DNA from: Aureococcus anophagefferens
Taxonomy: Eukaryota > Sar > Pelagophyceae > Pelagomonadales > Pelagomonadaceae
DNA length: 46,806 bases
Assembly: GCF_000186865.1 (NCBI RefSeq)
Contig: NW_008705563.1
Span: forward strand, 1,036,296-1,083,101
Direction: 5' to 3'
The notes below the pieces were generated by a model. That model had not been told where the DNA came from. It saw nothing but the letters and a program-made list of their open reading frames with translations, and ran no database searches. Each line of letters begins with the position of its first letter. The stretch's first letter is position 1. A program made the translations under genes and the position numbers. Below, in pieces: positions 36,531 to 45,900 of the stretch.

Positions 36531-37337
36531 ATGGACTGCCGCGCATCGACGGTCGCAGCCGCGATGCGCGGTCCTCTGTCCATGGCCGACGTCGAGGCCT
36601 TTCAGCGCGACGGCGTCGTGGTCCTGCGCCGCGCCTTCGACCCGGCGCCGTACGCCGGCGCCGCGGTCGACGAACTGAATTGGAACATGGAGCAGGAGCC
36701 GGGGAAGCGGCGCTACCATCTCATCCGCGCCGGCAGCGCGCGCTTCGACGTGAAGCGGGAGTGCCCGCGCGTCCACGCGGCCGTCGCCCAACTCGTCGGC
36801 GGCGACGCGCGCCTCGCGGCGCCGCTCCGCGGCTTCCGCGCCTGCGTGGCGCGCACGGCGGGCGGCGAGGAGACCAAGGAGGAGGACCACCGCGATTGGC
36901 ACGTCGACGGCTGGCACGAGCCGCACTCGCGGCGGTCCGGCGCCGTCGGCCTCGTCGTCTTCTGGCTGCTGACGGACGCGCCGCCCGGCGCCGGCGGCAC
37001 GGAGTTCGCCCTCGGGTCGCACCGGGCCGTCGCGCGCCTGCTGGAGCAGGGCGACCTGCCGGCGCGCGCGCTCCACGGCTTTGACGCCGTCGGCGACGAG
37101 CGCGAGCTCGTGCCCGCGCTCCTGCGCCGCGCGGAGACGCGCTCGCTCGTCGGCGCGGCCGGCGACGTCGCGCTCGCCTCTCCCCTGCTGCTCCACCGCG
37201 GCGGCGCGAACGCGCTCCCGGGGCACGCGCGCGTCCTCGCGATCTCGTGCTGCCCGGTGGACGAGCTGCGGCCGGGCGGCCGCGCGCCCGTCGAGGCGAG
37301 CCTCGCGCCGCGGCGCGCGCGATGCGCCGTGTCTTAG
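36531..37337 (+). CDS. Phytanoyl-CoA dioxygenase (PhyH)-like Fe(II)/2-oxoglutarate oxygenase
   Basis: 268 residues, MDCRASTVAAAMRGPLSMAD; internal ATGs at codons 12 and 17 are possible starts. PhyH-family layout: FQRDGVVVLRRAFDPAPY near the N-terminus, DHRDWHVDGWHEP with the His-x-Asp metal pair, LVVFWLLTDAPPGAGGTEFA, LGSHRAVARLL, and the distal His plus Arg in LLLHRGGANALPGHARVLAI (2-oxoglutarate binding). It would hydroxylate a small molecule or lipid; the substrate cannot be told. No transit peptide is clear. Single exon; the stop is 27 bp from the convergent Cys-rich gene. Confidence 0.8.
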   Translation: MDCRASTVAAAMRGPLSMADVEAFQRDGVVVLRRAFDPAPYAGAAVDELNWNMEQEPGKRRYHLIRAGSARFDVKRECPRVHAAVAQLVGGDARLAAPLRGFRACVARTAGGEETKEEDHRDWHVDGWHEPHSRRSGAVGLVVFWLLTDAPPGAGGTEFALGSHRAVARLLEQGDLPARALHGFDAVGDERELVPALLRRAETRSLVGAAGDVALASPLLLHRGGANALPGHARVLAISCCPVDELRPGGRAPVEASLAPRRARCAVS

Positions 37338-37363
37338 GGGGCATTCAGAGAAATGCGTGATTT

Positions 37364-38407
37364 TTATGGTTCTTCTACGCGGAACTCCTTTTTGCATCGC
37401 GCTCCTTTGGGCGCGGGGTTGCCGCAGCACTTGCAGCGTGCGACTCGGCTCGACTCGGACTCGGAGTCAGTGCCAGTGTCAGAGTCTAGGTATGTATCGC
37501 AGGTCATCGTCACCGGCATTCTCTGGGAGAGATTTGGCTGGCGGCACATCCAATGATAGAGCGCGCGATGCGGCTCCGCTGGCCCGTCGCTAGGTATACC
37601 TTGCCAAAGGAGCCCGCCGCTTTCTGCGACGTGGCGACAATATCGTGGAAACAAACAATACCCGGGATCCGTGCGTCCAGCAGAGTCGCATTCAGGAAAC
37701 ATTACCCGAAGTAAAAATTCAGGGTAAAAAGGCCTTTTGGTGCATCGACCGACACCGAAGACCTGGTGTGAAGCTGGGCACAGATCACAGCTCATCATTT
37801 CTCGCGCGTGCCTATCAAACCATCGCATGTAGCCATGGCTAATCAGCTCCTCCCTGTCCATCGCATCGCGCTCCTTCGCTTCGCGCTTCCGCTCCTCAAT
37901 CTCCCGCTTCTTCAGTAGCGACTCGAGCGCGAAGTCGGACAGGAGCAAACCAGGGAAGTCGCGCGCCAGCACGGCCTCAGGGAGGACGTCGACGAAGCTC
38001 TCCTCGATCGCCGTGCGGCAAGTGAACATGCGCAGCTCTTTCCCGTAGCGAGCGTCGACACGTCGGAAGAGCGTCGCGCGGTCGTCGACGGGGAGGGCCT
38101 TCGCGAGTCGCGCGAGCAGGCGCGCGGCTCCCGCCCGGACGAGCTGCGTCCGGTCGTTCTCAAACGCGGCCAGGAGCGCGTCCTGCGCCTCGCGTCCGAT
38201 GACTTGAATGCACGAGCGCAGCGCCACGAGGCGTTTCTGCGGCTTCTTCGCCGCGACCCGGCTGAGAAGTGCGCGCTTGCCGAGAGAGTAGAGCGGCGAC
38301 GCCGCTGCATTGCTGCTGAGCAGACGCAGCGCCGAGATGTCTGCCGCGGCCAGGAACTCGGCGACGCGCTCTATGCCGCGTCCGAAGGTGAGCAATTGGA
38401 CCGCCAT
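37364..38407 (-). CDS. Unknown protein with helical repeats and C-terminal Cys clusters
   Basis: 347 residues from the ATG at 38405-38407 (MAVQLLTFGRGIERVAEFLA); the frame is open 28 codons further. The N-terminus could be a degenerate F-box. Residues about 60-150 form amphipathic helices like HEAT repeats (AQDALLAAFENDRTQLVRAG, ARLLARLAKALPVDDRATLF). A charged helix follows (KKREIEERKREAKERDAMDR). The C-terminal half has spaced cysteines (MMSCDLCPASHQ, GYCLFPRYCRHV, MCRQPN, ARCKCCGNPAPKGARCKK) that could bind zinc. Lower GC than most neighbours, like the ankyrin and F-box genes. No family assigned. Confidence 0.55.
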   Translation of the reverse strand: MAVQLLTFGRGIERVAEFLAAADISALRLLSSNAAASPLYSLGKRALLSRVAAKKPQKRLVALRSCIQVIGREAQDALLAAFENDRTQLVRAGAARLLARLAKALPVDDRATLFRRVDARYGKELRMFTCRTAIEESFVDVLPEAVLARDFPGLLLSDFALESLLKKREIEERKREAKERDAMDREELISHGYMRWFDRHAREMMSCDLCPASHQVFGVGRCTKRPFYPEFLLRVMFPECDSAGRTDPGYCLFPRYCRHVAESGGLLWQGIPSDGPAEPHRALYHWMCRQPNLSQRMPVTMTCDTYLDSDTGTDSESESSRVARCKCCGNPAPKGARCKKEFRVEEP

Positions 38408-38511
38408 CGCGCCGATGGATTCGCGTGCTGAACAAGACGTTGAGCTCAACTTGAAATGAGCTTTCCCAGCGACGCCTAGAGCGGCTTCCAAGCGACGCCT
38501 TCAATTATCCC

Positions 38512-39780
38512 TCATGCCTCCGGCGCGGGATCCGAAGGGGGCTCCGCCGCGGGCTCCGAAGGAGCCTCCGCCGCGGGCTCCGAAGGAGCCTCCGCCGCCG
38601 CCTTCCGCGCCCGGTGCGCCTGGAAGATGCGGTCGACCGTCTCCTCGAAGGCGATGTCGGCGACGAAGCCCAGGTCCGCGATGGCCTCGGCCTGGCCGAG
38701 GCGGTCGGGCCAGAGCGCCGCGAAGGCCGCCGCGGCCGGGTCGAGGGCGACGGTGTGCGAGAAGCCCGGCGCGAGCGTCGCCAGATGCGCGAAGAGCTCG
38801 GACGCCGCGAAGGAGAAGCCCGCGAGCGCGTAGCCCGCCTCCGGGTTCGTCAGGCGCTCCCGCGGCGCGTCCATGAGCGCCAGGAGCCCCGCGACGAGGT
38901 CGTCGGCGTGGATCATGGGCAGGCGCGCGTCCACGGGCACGGGGCACGCGAAGGGCGCGCCCTCCGCGGCGCACCGGATCGCGTCGAGCGCGTACTCCGT
39001 CGTGCCGCCGCCCCAGGTCGCGTCCTCGTGGAGCACGCCCGGGATCACGGCCCAGCGGCAGTCGAAGCCGTGGGCCGTCGCGTACTCCTTCATGAGCTCG
39101 CGGCAGCCCCGCTTCTGGCGGCCGTAGTCGGAGCCGGGGTCTTGCTCGGGGTGCTCCGCGAGCCACCGCGCCGTCGCGTCCTCGCGCGGCGCCGCGCCCC
39201 CGAAGGAGCCGATGCTGTCGCTGAAGAGCATGCGGGTGGCCGACGATTCCTCCTTCATGGCGCGGAGGAGCCGCTCCATGCCGCCGACGGTGACGTCGCG
39301 CGCGACGGAGGGGTCCCTGGCCGTGTCGACGCTCAGCGGCGCCGCGAGGTTCCACACGGTCGTGAGCGTGGCCTTGTACTTGCGCACGACGGCCCGGATC
39401 GTCGCCTCGTCGCGCACGTCGACGCCGAACTCGCAGGTCACCTTGGACGCGAGCGGCTCGTCGAGCGGCGTGCGCCGGAGGGCGCAGACGACGCAGCCGG
39501 GCTCGTAGTCCGCGAGCGCGGCGACGAGCCGCCGCCCGATGGCGCCGGCCGCGCCGATGACGAGGATCGTGTGGGGCGCGGGCGGCGGCGGCGGCGGGCG
39601 CTGCGTCACGTCCTCGAAGAGCGGCGGCACGGCGGGCGCGCCGTCCTTCCAGGCCTCCATCGTGTAGTTCTCCTCGTCCTGCGCGAACGGCAGCTGGGGC
39701 GTCGTCTTCAGGTCATACGCGGGCTCCTGCTGTTTCAACTCGTAGCGCAGGCGCTCCTCAAGGTACTCCGGCGTGTGCAT
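38512..39780 (-). CDS. NAD-dependent epimerase/dehydrogenase (extended SDR, threonine-3-dehydrogenase-like)
   Basis: 422 residues. An N-terminal 70-residue extension includes a run of seven prolines. Then the Rossmann fold: ILVIGAAGAIGRRLVAALAD (Gly-rich NAD loop), DVRDEATIRAVVRKYKA, TVWNLAAPLSVDTARDPSVA, MLFSDSIGSFGG (catalytic Ser), and DYGRQKRGCRELMKEY (YxxxK; the Lys is in QKRG). The arrangement, with VWNLAAPLSV and LPMIHADDLVAGLLALMDAP, resembles short-chain L-threonine 3-dehydrogenase more than sugar epimerases. The C-terminus is a run of AAEAPSEP repeats. It shares an intergenic region with the LCB2 gene on plus. Confidence 0.78.
   Translation of the reverse strand: MHTPEYLEERLRYELKQQEPAYDLKTTPQLPFAQDEENYTMEAWKDGAPAVPPLFEDVTQRPPPPPPAPHTILVIGAAGAIGRRLVAALADYEPGCVVCALRRTPLDEPLASKVTCEFGVDVRDEATIRAVVRKYKATLTTVWNLAAPLSVDTARDPSVARDVTVGGMERLLRAMKEESSATRMLFSDSIGSFGGAAPREDATARWLAEHPEQDPGSDYGRQKRGCRELMKEYATAHGFDCRWAVIPGVLHEDATWGGGTTEYALDAIRCAAEGAPFACPVPVDARLPMIHADDLVAGLLALMDAPRERLTNPEAGYALAGFSFAASELFAHLATLAPGFSHTVALDPAAAAFAALWPDRLGQAEAIADLGFVADIAFEETVDRIFQAHRARKAAAEAPSEPAAEAPSEPAAEPPSDPAPEA
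38525..38598. repeat. 24-bp tandem repeat coding for AAEAPSEP
   Basis: GGGCTCCGAAGGAGCCTCCG plus CCGC occurs twice in tandem (38551-38574, 38575-38598), with a degenerate third unit at 38525-38550. In frame at the 3' end of the epimerase gene. Confidence 0.8.
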
Positions 39781-40059
39781 CGTCGCGCGACTTCCGGTCG
39801 CACTCGTCGCGCTTCTTCTCGATCCAGCAGTTGAGCTGCGCGCAGGCCGGGATGCCGACGACGAAGGCGACCAGGAACCAGATCCACAGCTCCAGGTTTT
39901 TGGGCCGCGCGGCGACGTCGGCGGAGCAGCTCGAGAGCTGCGGCAAACTCGGGTTCAAAAAGCCGTCGATGCCGTTCGCCCTCGGCCGATCGCGTCTGCG
40001 TCGACGCCGGTGTGCAAAGTTTGGCCGCGCGCGACGCGCCGCCGCCTCCGGGGACGGAC

Positions 40060-41775
40060 ATGCGCATGGTGCCAGAAGAGGTCATGGACCGCCCGCCGAC
40101 GGACAACGAGGCGGAGATGTCCTACTTTACGGAGTTCACGACCTACTTCGCCTACATGCTCCTCATCGTCGTGGGCCACTTCCGCGACTTCTGGGGCCGC
40201 GCGTCGGGCCGCACGCGCTGGAAGACGCTGCTGCCCTCCGGCGCGGGGCGCGCCAAGCTCGCGCCGCTCTTCAAGTCGTGGGAGAACTTCTACACGCGGC
40301 GGCTCTACGACCGGATCATCGACGTCTTCAACCGGCCCATCTGCAGCAGCCCGTCGGCGTGGATCACGGTCCAGAGCCGGGCGACGGACCCGGCGACGAA
40401 GGAATTGGAGAAGACGGGCAAGACGCAGCGGTGCCTGAACCTCGGGTCCTACAACTACCTCGGCTTCGCGGACGATTGGATGGCGACGTGCGGGCCCCCC
40501 GTGCTCCGGACCGTCGACGACTGGCCCATCTCCTGCGGGTCGTCGCGGTCGGACCTGGGGACCACGGCGCTCCACCGCACGCTCGAGGAGCGCGTCGCGG
40601 CCTTCGTGGGCAAGGAGGACGCGGTCGTCTTCAACATGGGCTACGGCACGAACAGCACGACGGTGCCGGCGCTCGTCGGCAAGGGCGACCTCGTCGTCTC
40701 CGACGAGCTCAACCACGCGTCCATCGTCAACGGCTGCCGCGCGTCCGGCGCTCTGATCCGCTCCTTCAAGCACAACGACGCCGAGGCGCTCGAGGCCGTG
40801 CTCCGGGAGGCCGTCTCCATGGGCGCGCCGCGGACGCGGCGGCCCTGGAAGAAGATCCTGGTCATGGTCGAGGGCATCTATTCCATGGAGGGCGAGATCT
40901 GCAATCTGAAGGCCATCGCCGCCGTCGCGAAGCGCTACAAGGCCTACCTCTACCTCGACGAGGCGCACTCGATCGGCGCGCTCGGCGCGAACGGCCGCGG
41001 CGCGTGCGAGCACTGCGGCGTGGACCCGAAAGACGTCGACATCCTCATGGGCACCTTCACCAAGTCCTTCGGGGGCATGGGCGGCTACGTCGCGGCGTCC
41101 AAGGCCGTCGTCGACCACCTGCGCGTCGCGTGCCCGGGCATCCTGAACCACGACGCGATGTCGCCCGCCGTGTGCAAATCAAATCTTCAACCCGACTTCA
41201 ATGTGTGTGTGTGTGCGGACGTTTCGATGCAAGCACTTCGGCTGTGCTTCGAGAACTCGACGAGAGCAATCGATTCGTCCAAAAATCAGCCGAATCGACT
41301 TCGATTTGAGCGAGAGAGAGAGGTTTGAAGTTTTTGCCGGACAGGGCGTTCCACCGGTTGATTTCCACACAGGTCGCCGGTCATGTGCGCGCAGGTGCTC
41401 CGGGCCACGGAGATCATCATGGGCGACGGCACGGACCTGGGGGCGTCGAAGATCCAGGACCTCAAGGACAACTCGAACTACTTCCGCAAGGAGCTCGTCA
41501 ACGCGGGGCTCCACGTCTACGGCGACTACGACAGCCCCATCATCCCCGTGCTCCTCTACAACCCGACGAAGATCGCCGCCTTCTCCCGCGAGTGCCTCAA
41601 GCGCGACCTCGCCGTCGTCGTCGTGGGCTTCCCGGCGACGACGCTCGTGAAATCGCGCGCGCGGTTCTGCGTCTCCGCGGGCCACACGCGCGCGGACCTC
41701 GAGGACGCGGTCGCGAAGATCAAGGAGGTCGCGGCCCTCATCAAGATCCAGTACAAGATCACGCCCTTCGGCTAG
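40060..41775 (+). CDS. LCB2: Serine palmitoyltransferase subunit 2 (LCB2), two exons
   Basis: Exons 40060-41159 and 41373-41775 join to 1,503 nt (500 residues). PLP enzyme of the alpha-oxoamine synthase family; condenses serine with palmitoyl-CoA, the first step of sphingolipid synthesis, at the ER. The N-terminal anchor is YFAYMLLIVVGHFRDFW. Motifs: CLNLGSYNYLGFAD, GTTALHRTLEERVAAFVGKE, SDELNHASIVNGCRASGALI, YLYLDEAHSIGALGANGRG, and GTFTKSFGGMGGYVA with the PLP lysine at residue 335, the LCB2 signature. The intron (41160-41372, 213 nt, GT-AG) restores LNHDAMSPVMCAQVLRATEI; unspliced, the frame fails. The intron derives from a diverged introner. I start at the ATG at 40060; an upstream exon cannot be excluded. 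Confidence 0.93.
41160..41372 (-). mobile_element. Introner copy D: diverged, inverted relative to its gene
   Basis: The 213-nt LCB2 intron contains ATTCGTCCAAAAATCAGCCG (near 41,274) and GGTTTGAAGTTTTT, matching introner B read on plus (CTCGTCCAAAAATCAGCCGA, CCTTTGAAGTTGGG) in the same order and spacing. Copies A-C lie in the opposite orientation with respect to their genes. The GGGCAGG termini are eroded, a TG microsatellite has grown inside, and the donor is GT. GTCGCCCG at the donor and GTCGCCGG after the CACACAG acceptor may be the old 8-bp duplication. Confidence 0.7.
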
Positions 41776-41821
41776 GGCGCCGCGCCCGCGCGGGATCCTA
41801 AAATGTCAACAGTGCTGCTTA

Positions 41822-43522
41822 TTAAAGCAGGGGCCGCCGGCCGCAGTGGCGCGGGGGCTTCGGGGGCGGCGTCGCGGACGGCGACGCGCGGTCGCGGCGG
41901 CGCTCGCGGTCGCGGCGCCGCGCCGCGGCCTTGTAGACGCGCGCGGCGGCGTCGCGCTCCGCGCGCGCCGCGTCCGCGGCCGCGTGCTGCAGCGCCTCGT
42001 CGCGCGCCGCCGAGGACCGCAGCGACCGCAGGCGCCGCTCGCGCGACTTGCGGCGCTCCGCGGCGTCTTCCACCGCCAGGAGCATGAACTCGATGCACTC
42101 GTCGACGGGGTCCTCGTCCTCCTCCCCCCCGGAGCTCGCCGGCGCCGCATCCAGTAAATCCAGGGGCTCGAGGTCCGGGTCGTCGTTGCGCTTCGCGACG
42201 TAGAGGGGCCGCAGGTAGATCTCGACGGCGCGGATCAACGAAAGGTCGAAGCGGGCCAGGTGCGCGTTCTTCGCGACGTCGGGCACGAAGACGCCGTGGG
42301 ACCCGAAGGGCAGGATCAGCAGCATCTGGCCCGGCCCCACCGTCGCGACCTCGCCGACGCGGCGCCGCTCGAGGTCCCGGAGCAGGCCCGCGAGCGCCGC
42401 GGGGCCGGAGTTGACGCCGACGTGGTGCGCGTAGAGCCCGACCAGCAGCGGCAGGAAGTGGAAGACGGAGAAGCCCGACACCTGGTTGTAGAGCGTGAAG
42501 TGGGGCGGCACGTGGACGTCCTGGTGGTGGGGCGTGCAGTAGCGCGGCTGCTTGAAGATGAGGTAGGCCTTGGGGTTGAGCCGGACGACGTCGCCGTCGT
42601 CGTCGAAGTCGAAGAGCGTCTCCGACACGCGGTCGTAGTACTCGTCGAGCAGCCGCACGCCGCTCCGGGGGCCCGACGCGCCGTAGTCCCAGGTCGTGTC
42701 CAGCGACCCGTGGCCGCCTTCCCGGTCCCGGAGCCTCCCCGCGACGTCCGATGTGGGAATGGTGGCGTCGCCCTCGCAGACGAACCGGTTCTCCCGCTTC
42801 ACCTTGAACAGGCTCGTCGCGTCGGGCGAGAGCTTCTCGACCATGCGCGCGACCTCCGTCACCGACACGTCGCGCCCCGTGGCCAGGCCCGCGACGAGCT
42901 CGCCGCTCAGGACGACGCCGCTGCCGAGCGACCCGTGGCCGAGCGCCGCGCTCCGCCGCAGCACGTCGTCCAACCCGCGGGTCTCGAACCAGGCGTCGAC
43001 GATCTCGCTCGCCAGCGCCTCGTTGGCGCTCCAGCGCGTGAGGAAGGCCTCGTCGCGGCGGCCCGACGCGGAGGTCGACTCGCCGTCGCCGCCGTCGCCG
43101 GGCGCCTCGCACGTCGCGCGGACCTCCGCGGCCGTCTTCGCGTCGAGCTCGCCGTAGAGCTCGCGGATCCAGGGCGACCGCGGGCAGCGGCACCAGCGCT
43201 CCTCGCTCTCCGCCGCGCGCTCGCTCAGGGACCGCAGGAGGGCCTCGAACTGGACGGAAGAGTCGACGCGCGCCACGGGGGCGTGCTTCAGCTTGAAGGT
43301 CGCGTCGTAGCCGCCGCCGAGGTCCACCGTGGGGGATCCGGGCGTCTGGGAAGTGCGCGCGGGCGCGCCGCGCTTCTTCTTTCGCTTCCGCCGGTTACCG
43401 CCCGCGGCGCCCGCGGCGCCCGCCGCGGCCGACGACGCGGCCGACGAGGCGAACCCCTGGCTCGCGGCGGCGACGGCCGCGCGGTCCCGGGGCCGCCGGC
43501 CCACACGAACCACTTCGGCCAT
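41822..43522 (-). CDS. JmjC/cupin-like dioxygenase-fold protein
   Basis: 566 residues from the ATG at 43520-43522 (MAEVVRVGRRPRDRAAVAAA). Residues about 45-55 are a Lys/Arg block (NRRKRKKKRG), a possible nuclear signal. The core holds a cupin-like region: YCTPHHQDVHVPPHFTLYNQ with a His-x-Asp-type pair, SGFSVFHFLPLLVGLYAHHV, and ILPFGSHGVFVPDVAKN with a later His, which together could form an Fe(II) site as in JmjC hydroxylases. The C-terminal 120 residues are acidic and then strongly basic helical (RRDRERRRDRASPS). Substrate unknown. Divergent from the arylsulfotransferase, 110 bp between starts. Confidence 0.6.
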   Translation of the reverse strand: MAEVVRVGRRPRDRAAVAAASQGFASSAASSAAAGAAGAAGGNRRKRKKKRGAPARTSQTPGSPTVDLGGGYDATFKLKHAPVARVDSSVQFEALLRSLSERAAESEERWCRCPRSPWIRELYGELDAKTAAEVRATCEAPGDGGDGESTSASGRRDEAFLTRWSANEALASEIVDAWFETRGLDDVLRRSAALGHGSLGSGVVLSGELVAGLATGRDVSVTEVARMVEKLSPDATSLFKVKRENRFVCEGDATIPTSDVAGRLRDREGGHGSLDTTWDYGASGPRSGVRLLDEYYDRVSETLFDFDDDGDVVRLNPKAYLIFKQPRYCTPHHQDVHVPPHFTLYNQVSGFSVFHFLPLLVGLYAHHVGVNSGPAALAGLLRDLERRRVGEVATVGPGQMLLILPFGSHGVFVPDVAKNAHLARFDLSLIRAVEIYLRPLYVAKRNDDPDLEPLDLLDAAPASSGGEEDEDPVDECIEFMLLAVEDAAERRKSRERRLRSLRSSAARDEALQHAAADAARAERDAAARVYKAAARRRDRERRRDRASPSATPPPKPPRHCGRRPLL

Positions 43523-43632
43523 GTCGTCGCGTGCCAGTGGCAGAAATGATTGCCCGTGCCCTGCACCGTCGGTTGTATCGGCAGGCATTCGCGGTCGTCG
43601 TCTGGGGCTGCTCCGAGACGGCTGTCGCCGCC

Positions 43633-45480
43633 ATGGCGGAGGACGCGACCCTCCTCGAGGGGCGGAAAACGAAGCTCGAGCTGTCCAAGGACGCGACGCT
43701 CTGCGGCACGCCGAAACAGCAGCGGAACTTCATCTGGGTCGCGTTCTATGCCTTAGCCATCACATGCGGCCTCGTGCTGCGGCGGGCGTCGATCCTCGAG
43801 CGGGAGGCGACGCTGGACGCGGCCATGGACCCGAGCGCCTGGGAGATTAAAGTATTGAACTGCGCGAACCTGCGGTGCCACCTGTCCGTCAAGACGTCCG
43901 TCGCGTTCCCGAAAGCCGCGAGCTTCGTCGTGTCGTACTGGCCGCTCGACGCGGCCGAGTACGCGGTCTACTCGCGGGAGCACGAGGTGTCGTCGGCGGC
44001 GACGGAGGTCGAGCTCTACCGGTTGCGGCCCCACACGCAGTACGTCGCGCGCGTGCGGCTCAAGGCCGAGGGCTTCGATAAGATCGTGGTGGTCGCGGAG
44101 CAGACCTTCGAGTCGAACGCGGTCGGCTGCAACAAGTTCGACAACGGGCCCATGGTGCGCATCGAGGGCGATCCGTCGTTCGAGCTGCTCTTGTTCCCCT
44201 ACATGGACGGCGAGACGGACTCGTTCCGGGGTTTGGTCGCGGTGGACCGCGCGGGCTACGCGGTGTGGTACTTCAACCGGACGATCTCGGCGCCGGGCGC
44301 CCACGTCGAGGCCTTCTCCCAGTTCACGTCCATGCGGGACACGGCCCACTTCTGCGTCAACGACCAGAACACGGTGTCCGTCTTCGTCGCCGACGCGGCG
44401 GGCTCCGTCGGGGCTACTTTATTACCGGAGCACGTGTCGAACCGCACGAAGAACGGGACGGCGTTGGAGTCGTGGACCTTCATGGGCCACGAGTGCCGCG
44501 CGACGCGCGGCGGGCAGATCGTGACGACGGGCTTCGCGCTCGCGGACGTGGGCTCGCAGAAATTGGAAGTCGAGGACGAGTCGATCCACTACCTCGCGGA
44601 GGAGTTCTTCCTGCTGTGGGACCCGTTTGTGGAAGACGAGCCCGTGACGGAGTTGGTCTGGGTCTCGGACTACGTGTCGCTGGAGGACGCGGTGAAGGCG
44701 TTGGACGGCGAGGGCGACAACGAGAAGGTCATCATGGAGATCGTCGACGTCGACGGCGCGGTGGCGGCGACGGGGAGCTACCTCATGTACTTCCACGTGT
44801 CGTCCGTGTCCCTCGCGCCGGACGAGGATCTGTACGTCGTCACGCTGCGGAACCTGCACACGGTCATCGCGATCAACCGGACGTCTTTGGAGCTCGTGTG
44901 GCAGTTCAGCTCCGTGCTCGAGCGCAACGACTTTTCCTTCGCGAGCCCGAGCGACCGCTTCTGGGACCCCCACGACGCCGTGCTCGACACGGTCAACGGC
45001 ACTCAGCGCCTCTGCTTGATGGACGAGGGCTACTTCCGCGACGCCTGCGAGGAGCAGTCCGAGTCCGTGGACTACTACTGCTACAGCCGCGGCGTCTGCT
45101 ACGTCCTCGACGCGGCGAGCGGCTCCGCGTCCAAGGCCTACGACTACTCCTTCCCGAACAACGGCGTCCTCTCCAGCCTCCACCTCGAGGCCATGGACGT
45201 CTTCAACAAGAACGGCGGCGACGTCGTCCCCGTGCCGGACACGCGCCACATGCTCACGGCCTTCACGTCCGTCTACAAGACGCAGTTCGCCTCCAACTCC
45301 TACGCCTTCGAGACCGACGCCGACGGCGGCGAGACCAAGGCCATCATCAAACTCCCCCACATCGAGGACTGGACGTCCGCCTCGGGCGGCACGTCGGGCC
45401 TCTACCGCGTCCTGCCCATCACCTCCGTCAACGGCGAGGGCGCCCACGCGCCCGAGGCCTGGCTCTCGCACACGTCATAA
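43633..45480 (+). CDS. Arylsulfotransferase (ASST)-like membrane protein
   Basis: 615 residues from the ATG at 43633 in a good context (CCATGG); the frame is open 34 codons upstream. Type II membrane helix NFIWVAFYALAITCGLVL near residue 35. The lumenal part begins with a fibronectin-like region (ASFVVSYWPLDAAEYAVYSR, LRPHTQYVARVRLKAEG). Then the beta-propeller of the arylsulfotransferase family: GLVAVDRAGYAVWYFN, TFMGHECRATRGGQIVTTG, FHVSSVSLAPDEDLYVVTLR, NLHTVIAINRTSLELVWQFS, and WDPHDAVLDTVNGTQRLCLM, with conserved His in FHVSS and PHDAV. Bacterial ASST moves sulfate between phenols without PAPS; eukaryotic relatives are uncharacterised. It fits a surface or Golgi sulfation role alongside the other sulfation genes in this window. 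Confidence 0.78.
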   Translation: MAEDATLLEGRKTKLELSKDATLCGTPKQQRNFIWVAFYALAITCGLVLRRASILEREATLDAAMDPSAWEIKVLNCANLRCHLSVKTSVAFPKAASFVVSYWPLDAAEYAVYSREHEVSSAATEVELYRLRPHTQYVARVRLKAEGFDKIVVVAEQTFESNAVGCNKFDNGPMVRIEGDPSFELLLFPYMDGETDSFRGLVAVDRAGYAVWYFNRTISAPGAHVEAFSQFTSMRDTAHFCVNDQNTVSVFVADAAGSVGATLLPEHVSNRTKNGTALESWTFMGHECRATRGGQIVTTGFALADVGSQKLEVEDESIHYLAEEFFLLWDPFVEDEPVTELVWVSDYVSLEDAVKALDGEGDNEKVIMEIVDVDGAVAATGSYLMYFHVSSVSLAPDEDLYVVTLRNLHTVIAINRTSLELVWQFSSVLERNDFSFASPSDRFWDPHDAVLDTVNGTQRLCLMDEGYFRDACEEQSESVDYYCYSRGVCYVLDAASGSASKAYDYSFPNNGVLSSLHLEAMDVFNKNGGDVVPVPDTRHMLTAFTSVYKTQFASNSYAFETDADGGETKAIIKLPHIEDWTSASGGTSGLYRVLPITSVNGEGAHAPEAWLSHTS

Positions 45481-45687
45481 TTATCGCGTCTCGACTCCGG
45501 CGGCGGCGCGCGCGCGCGCGACGTCCGGCATCGCGGCCGGGGCGCGCGCGGAGGCGGCGCGGCGCGAGAAGCGGCTGGCTTCTACCGAGGCCGTTCTGTC
45601 GAGCGCGGCGAGCATCCGTCGAGCGCGTCGCCGCGAGTCTCGCGGGGGGCGCGCCCGCGCCGCCGCCGTCACGCGTCGCGCGCGTCG

Positions 45688-45900
45688 CTATTCTTTCTCC
45701 GTCTCGTCCGGCAGTTTCCAGAGGGGCAGGCCGTGCTCCTCGCGCCACTTGTTCGCCTTCTTGTAGTTGATCTTCTTCTTCGGCTTCTCGAGCTCCTCGT
45801 TGGCCGCGGCGTCGGTCCACTGCCAGTGGTTGAAGCGGCCCTCGAGGTCCTTCGACGTCTGCACCTGGGGCATCGGCGGGCCCGAGTGCATCGTCGCCAT
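45688..45900 (-). CDS. Small Lys-rich protein, unknown
   Basis: 70 residues: MATMHSGPPMPQVQTSKDLE, then GRFNHWQWTDAAANEELEKP and a Lys-rich helix (KKKINYKKANKWREEHGLPL) with an acidic end. No signal peptide or membrane helix. The Trp/Lys-rich compact style resembles small accessory subunits of mitochondrial complexes, but I cannot name one. The structured sequence and absence of an overlapping plus-strand gene support it. The 207 bp between it and the arylsulfotransferase stop hold nothing I can recognise. Confidence 0.5.
   Translation of the reverse strand: MATMHSGPPMPQVQTSKDLEGRFNHWQWTDAAANEELEKPKKKINYKKANKWREEHGLPLWKLPDETEKE

Noticed and set aside
39758..39958. 66-codon ORF on minus with a membrane helix (LWIWFLVAFVVGIPACA)
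   Set aside because: It begins with TTG, has no ATG in reach and overlaps the epimerase start by 23 bp in another frame. It could be an upstream exon, but I found no convincing splice sites.
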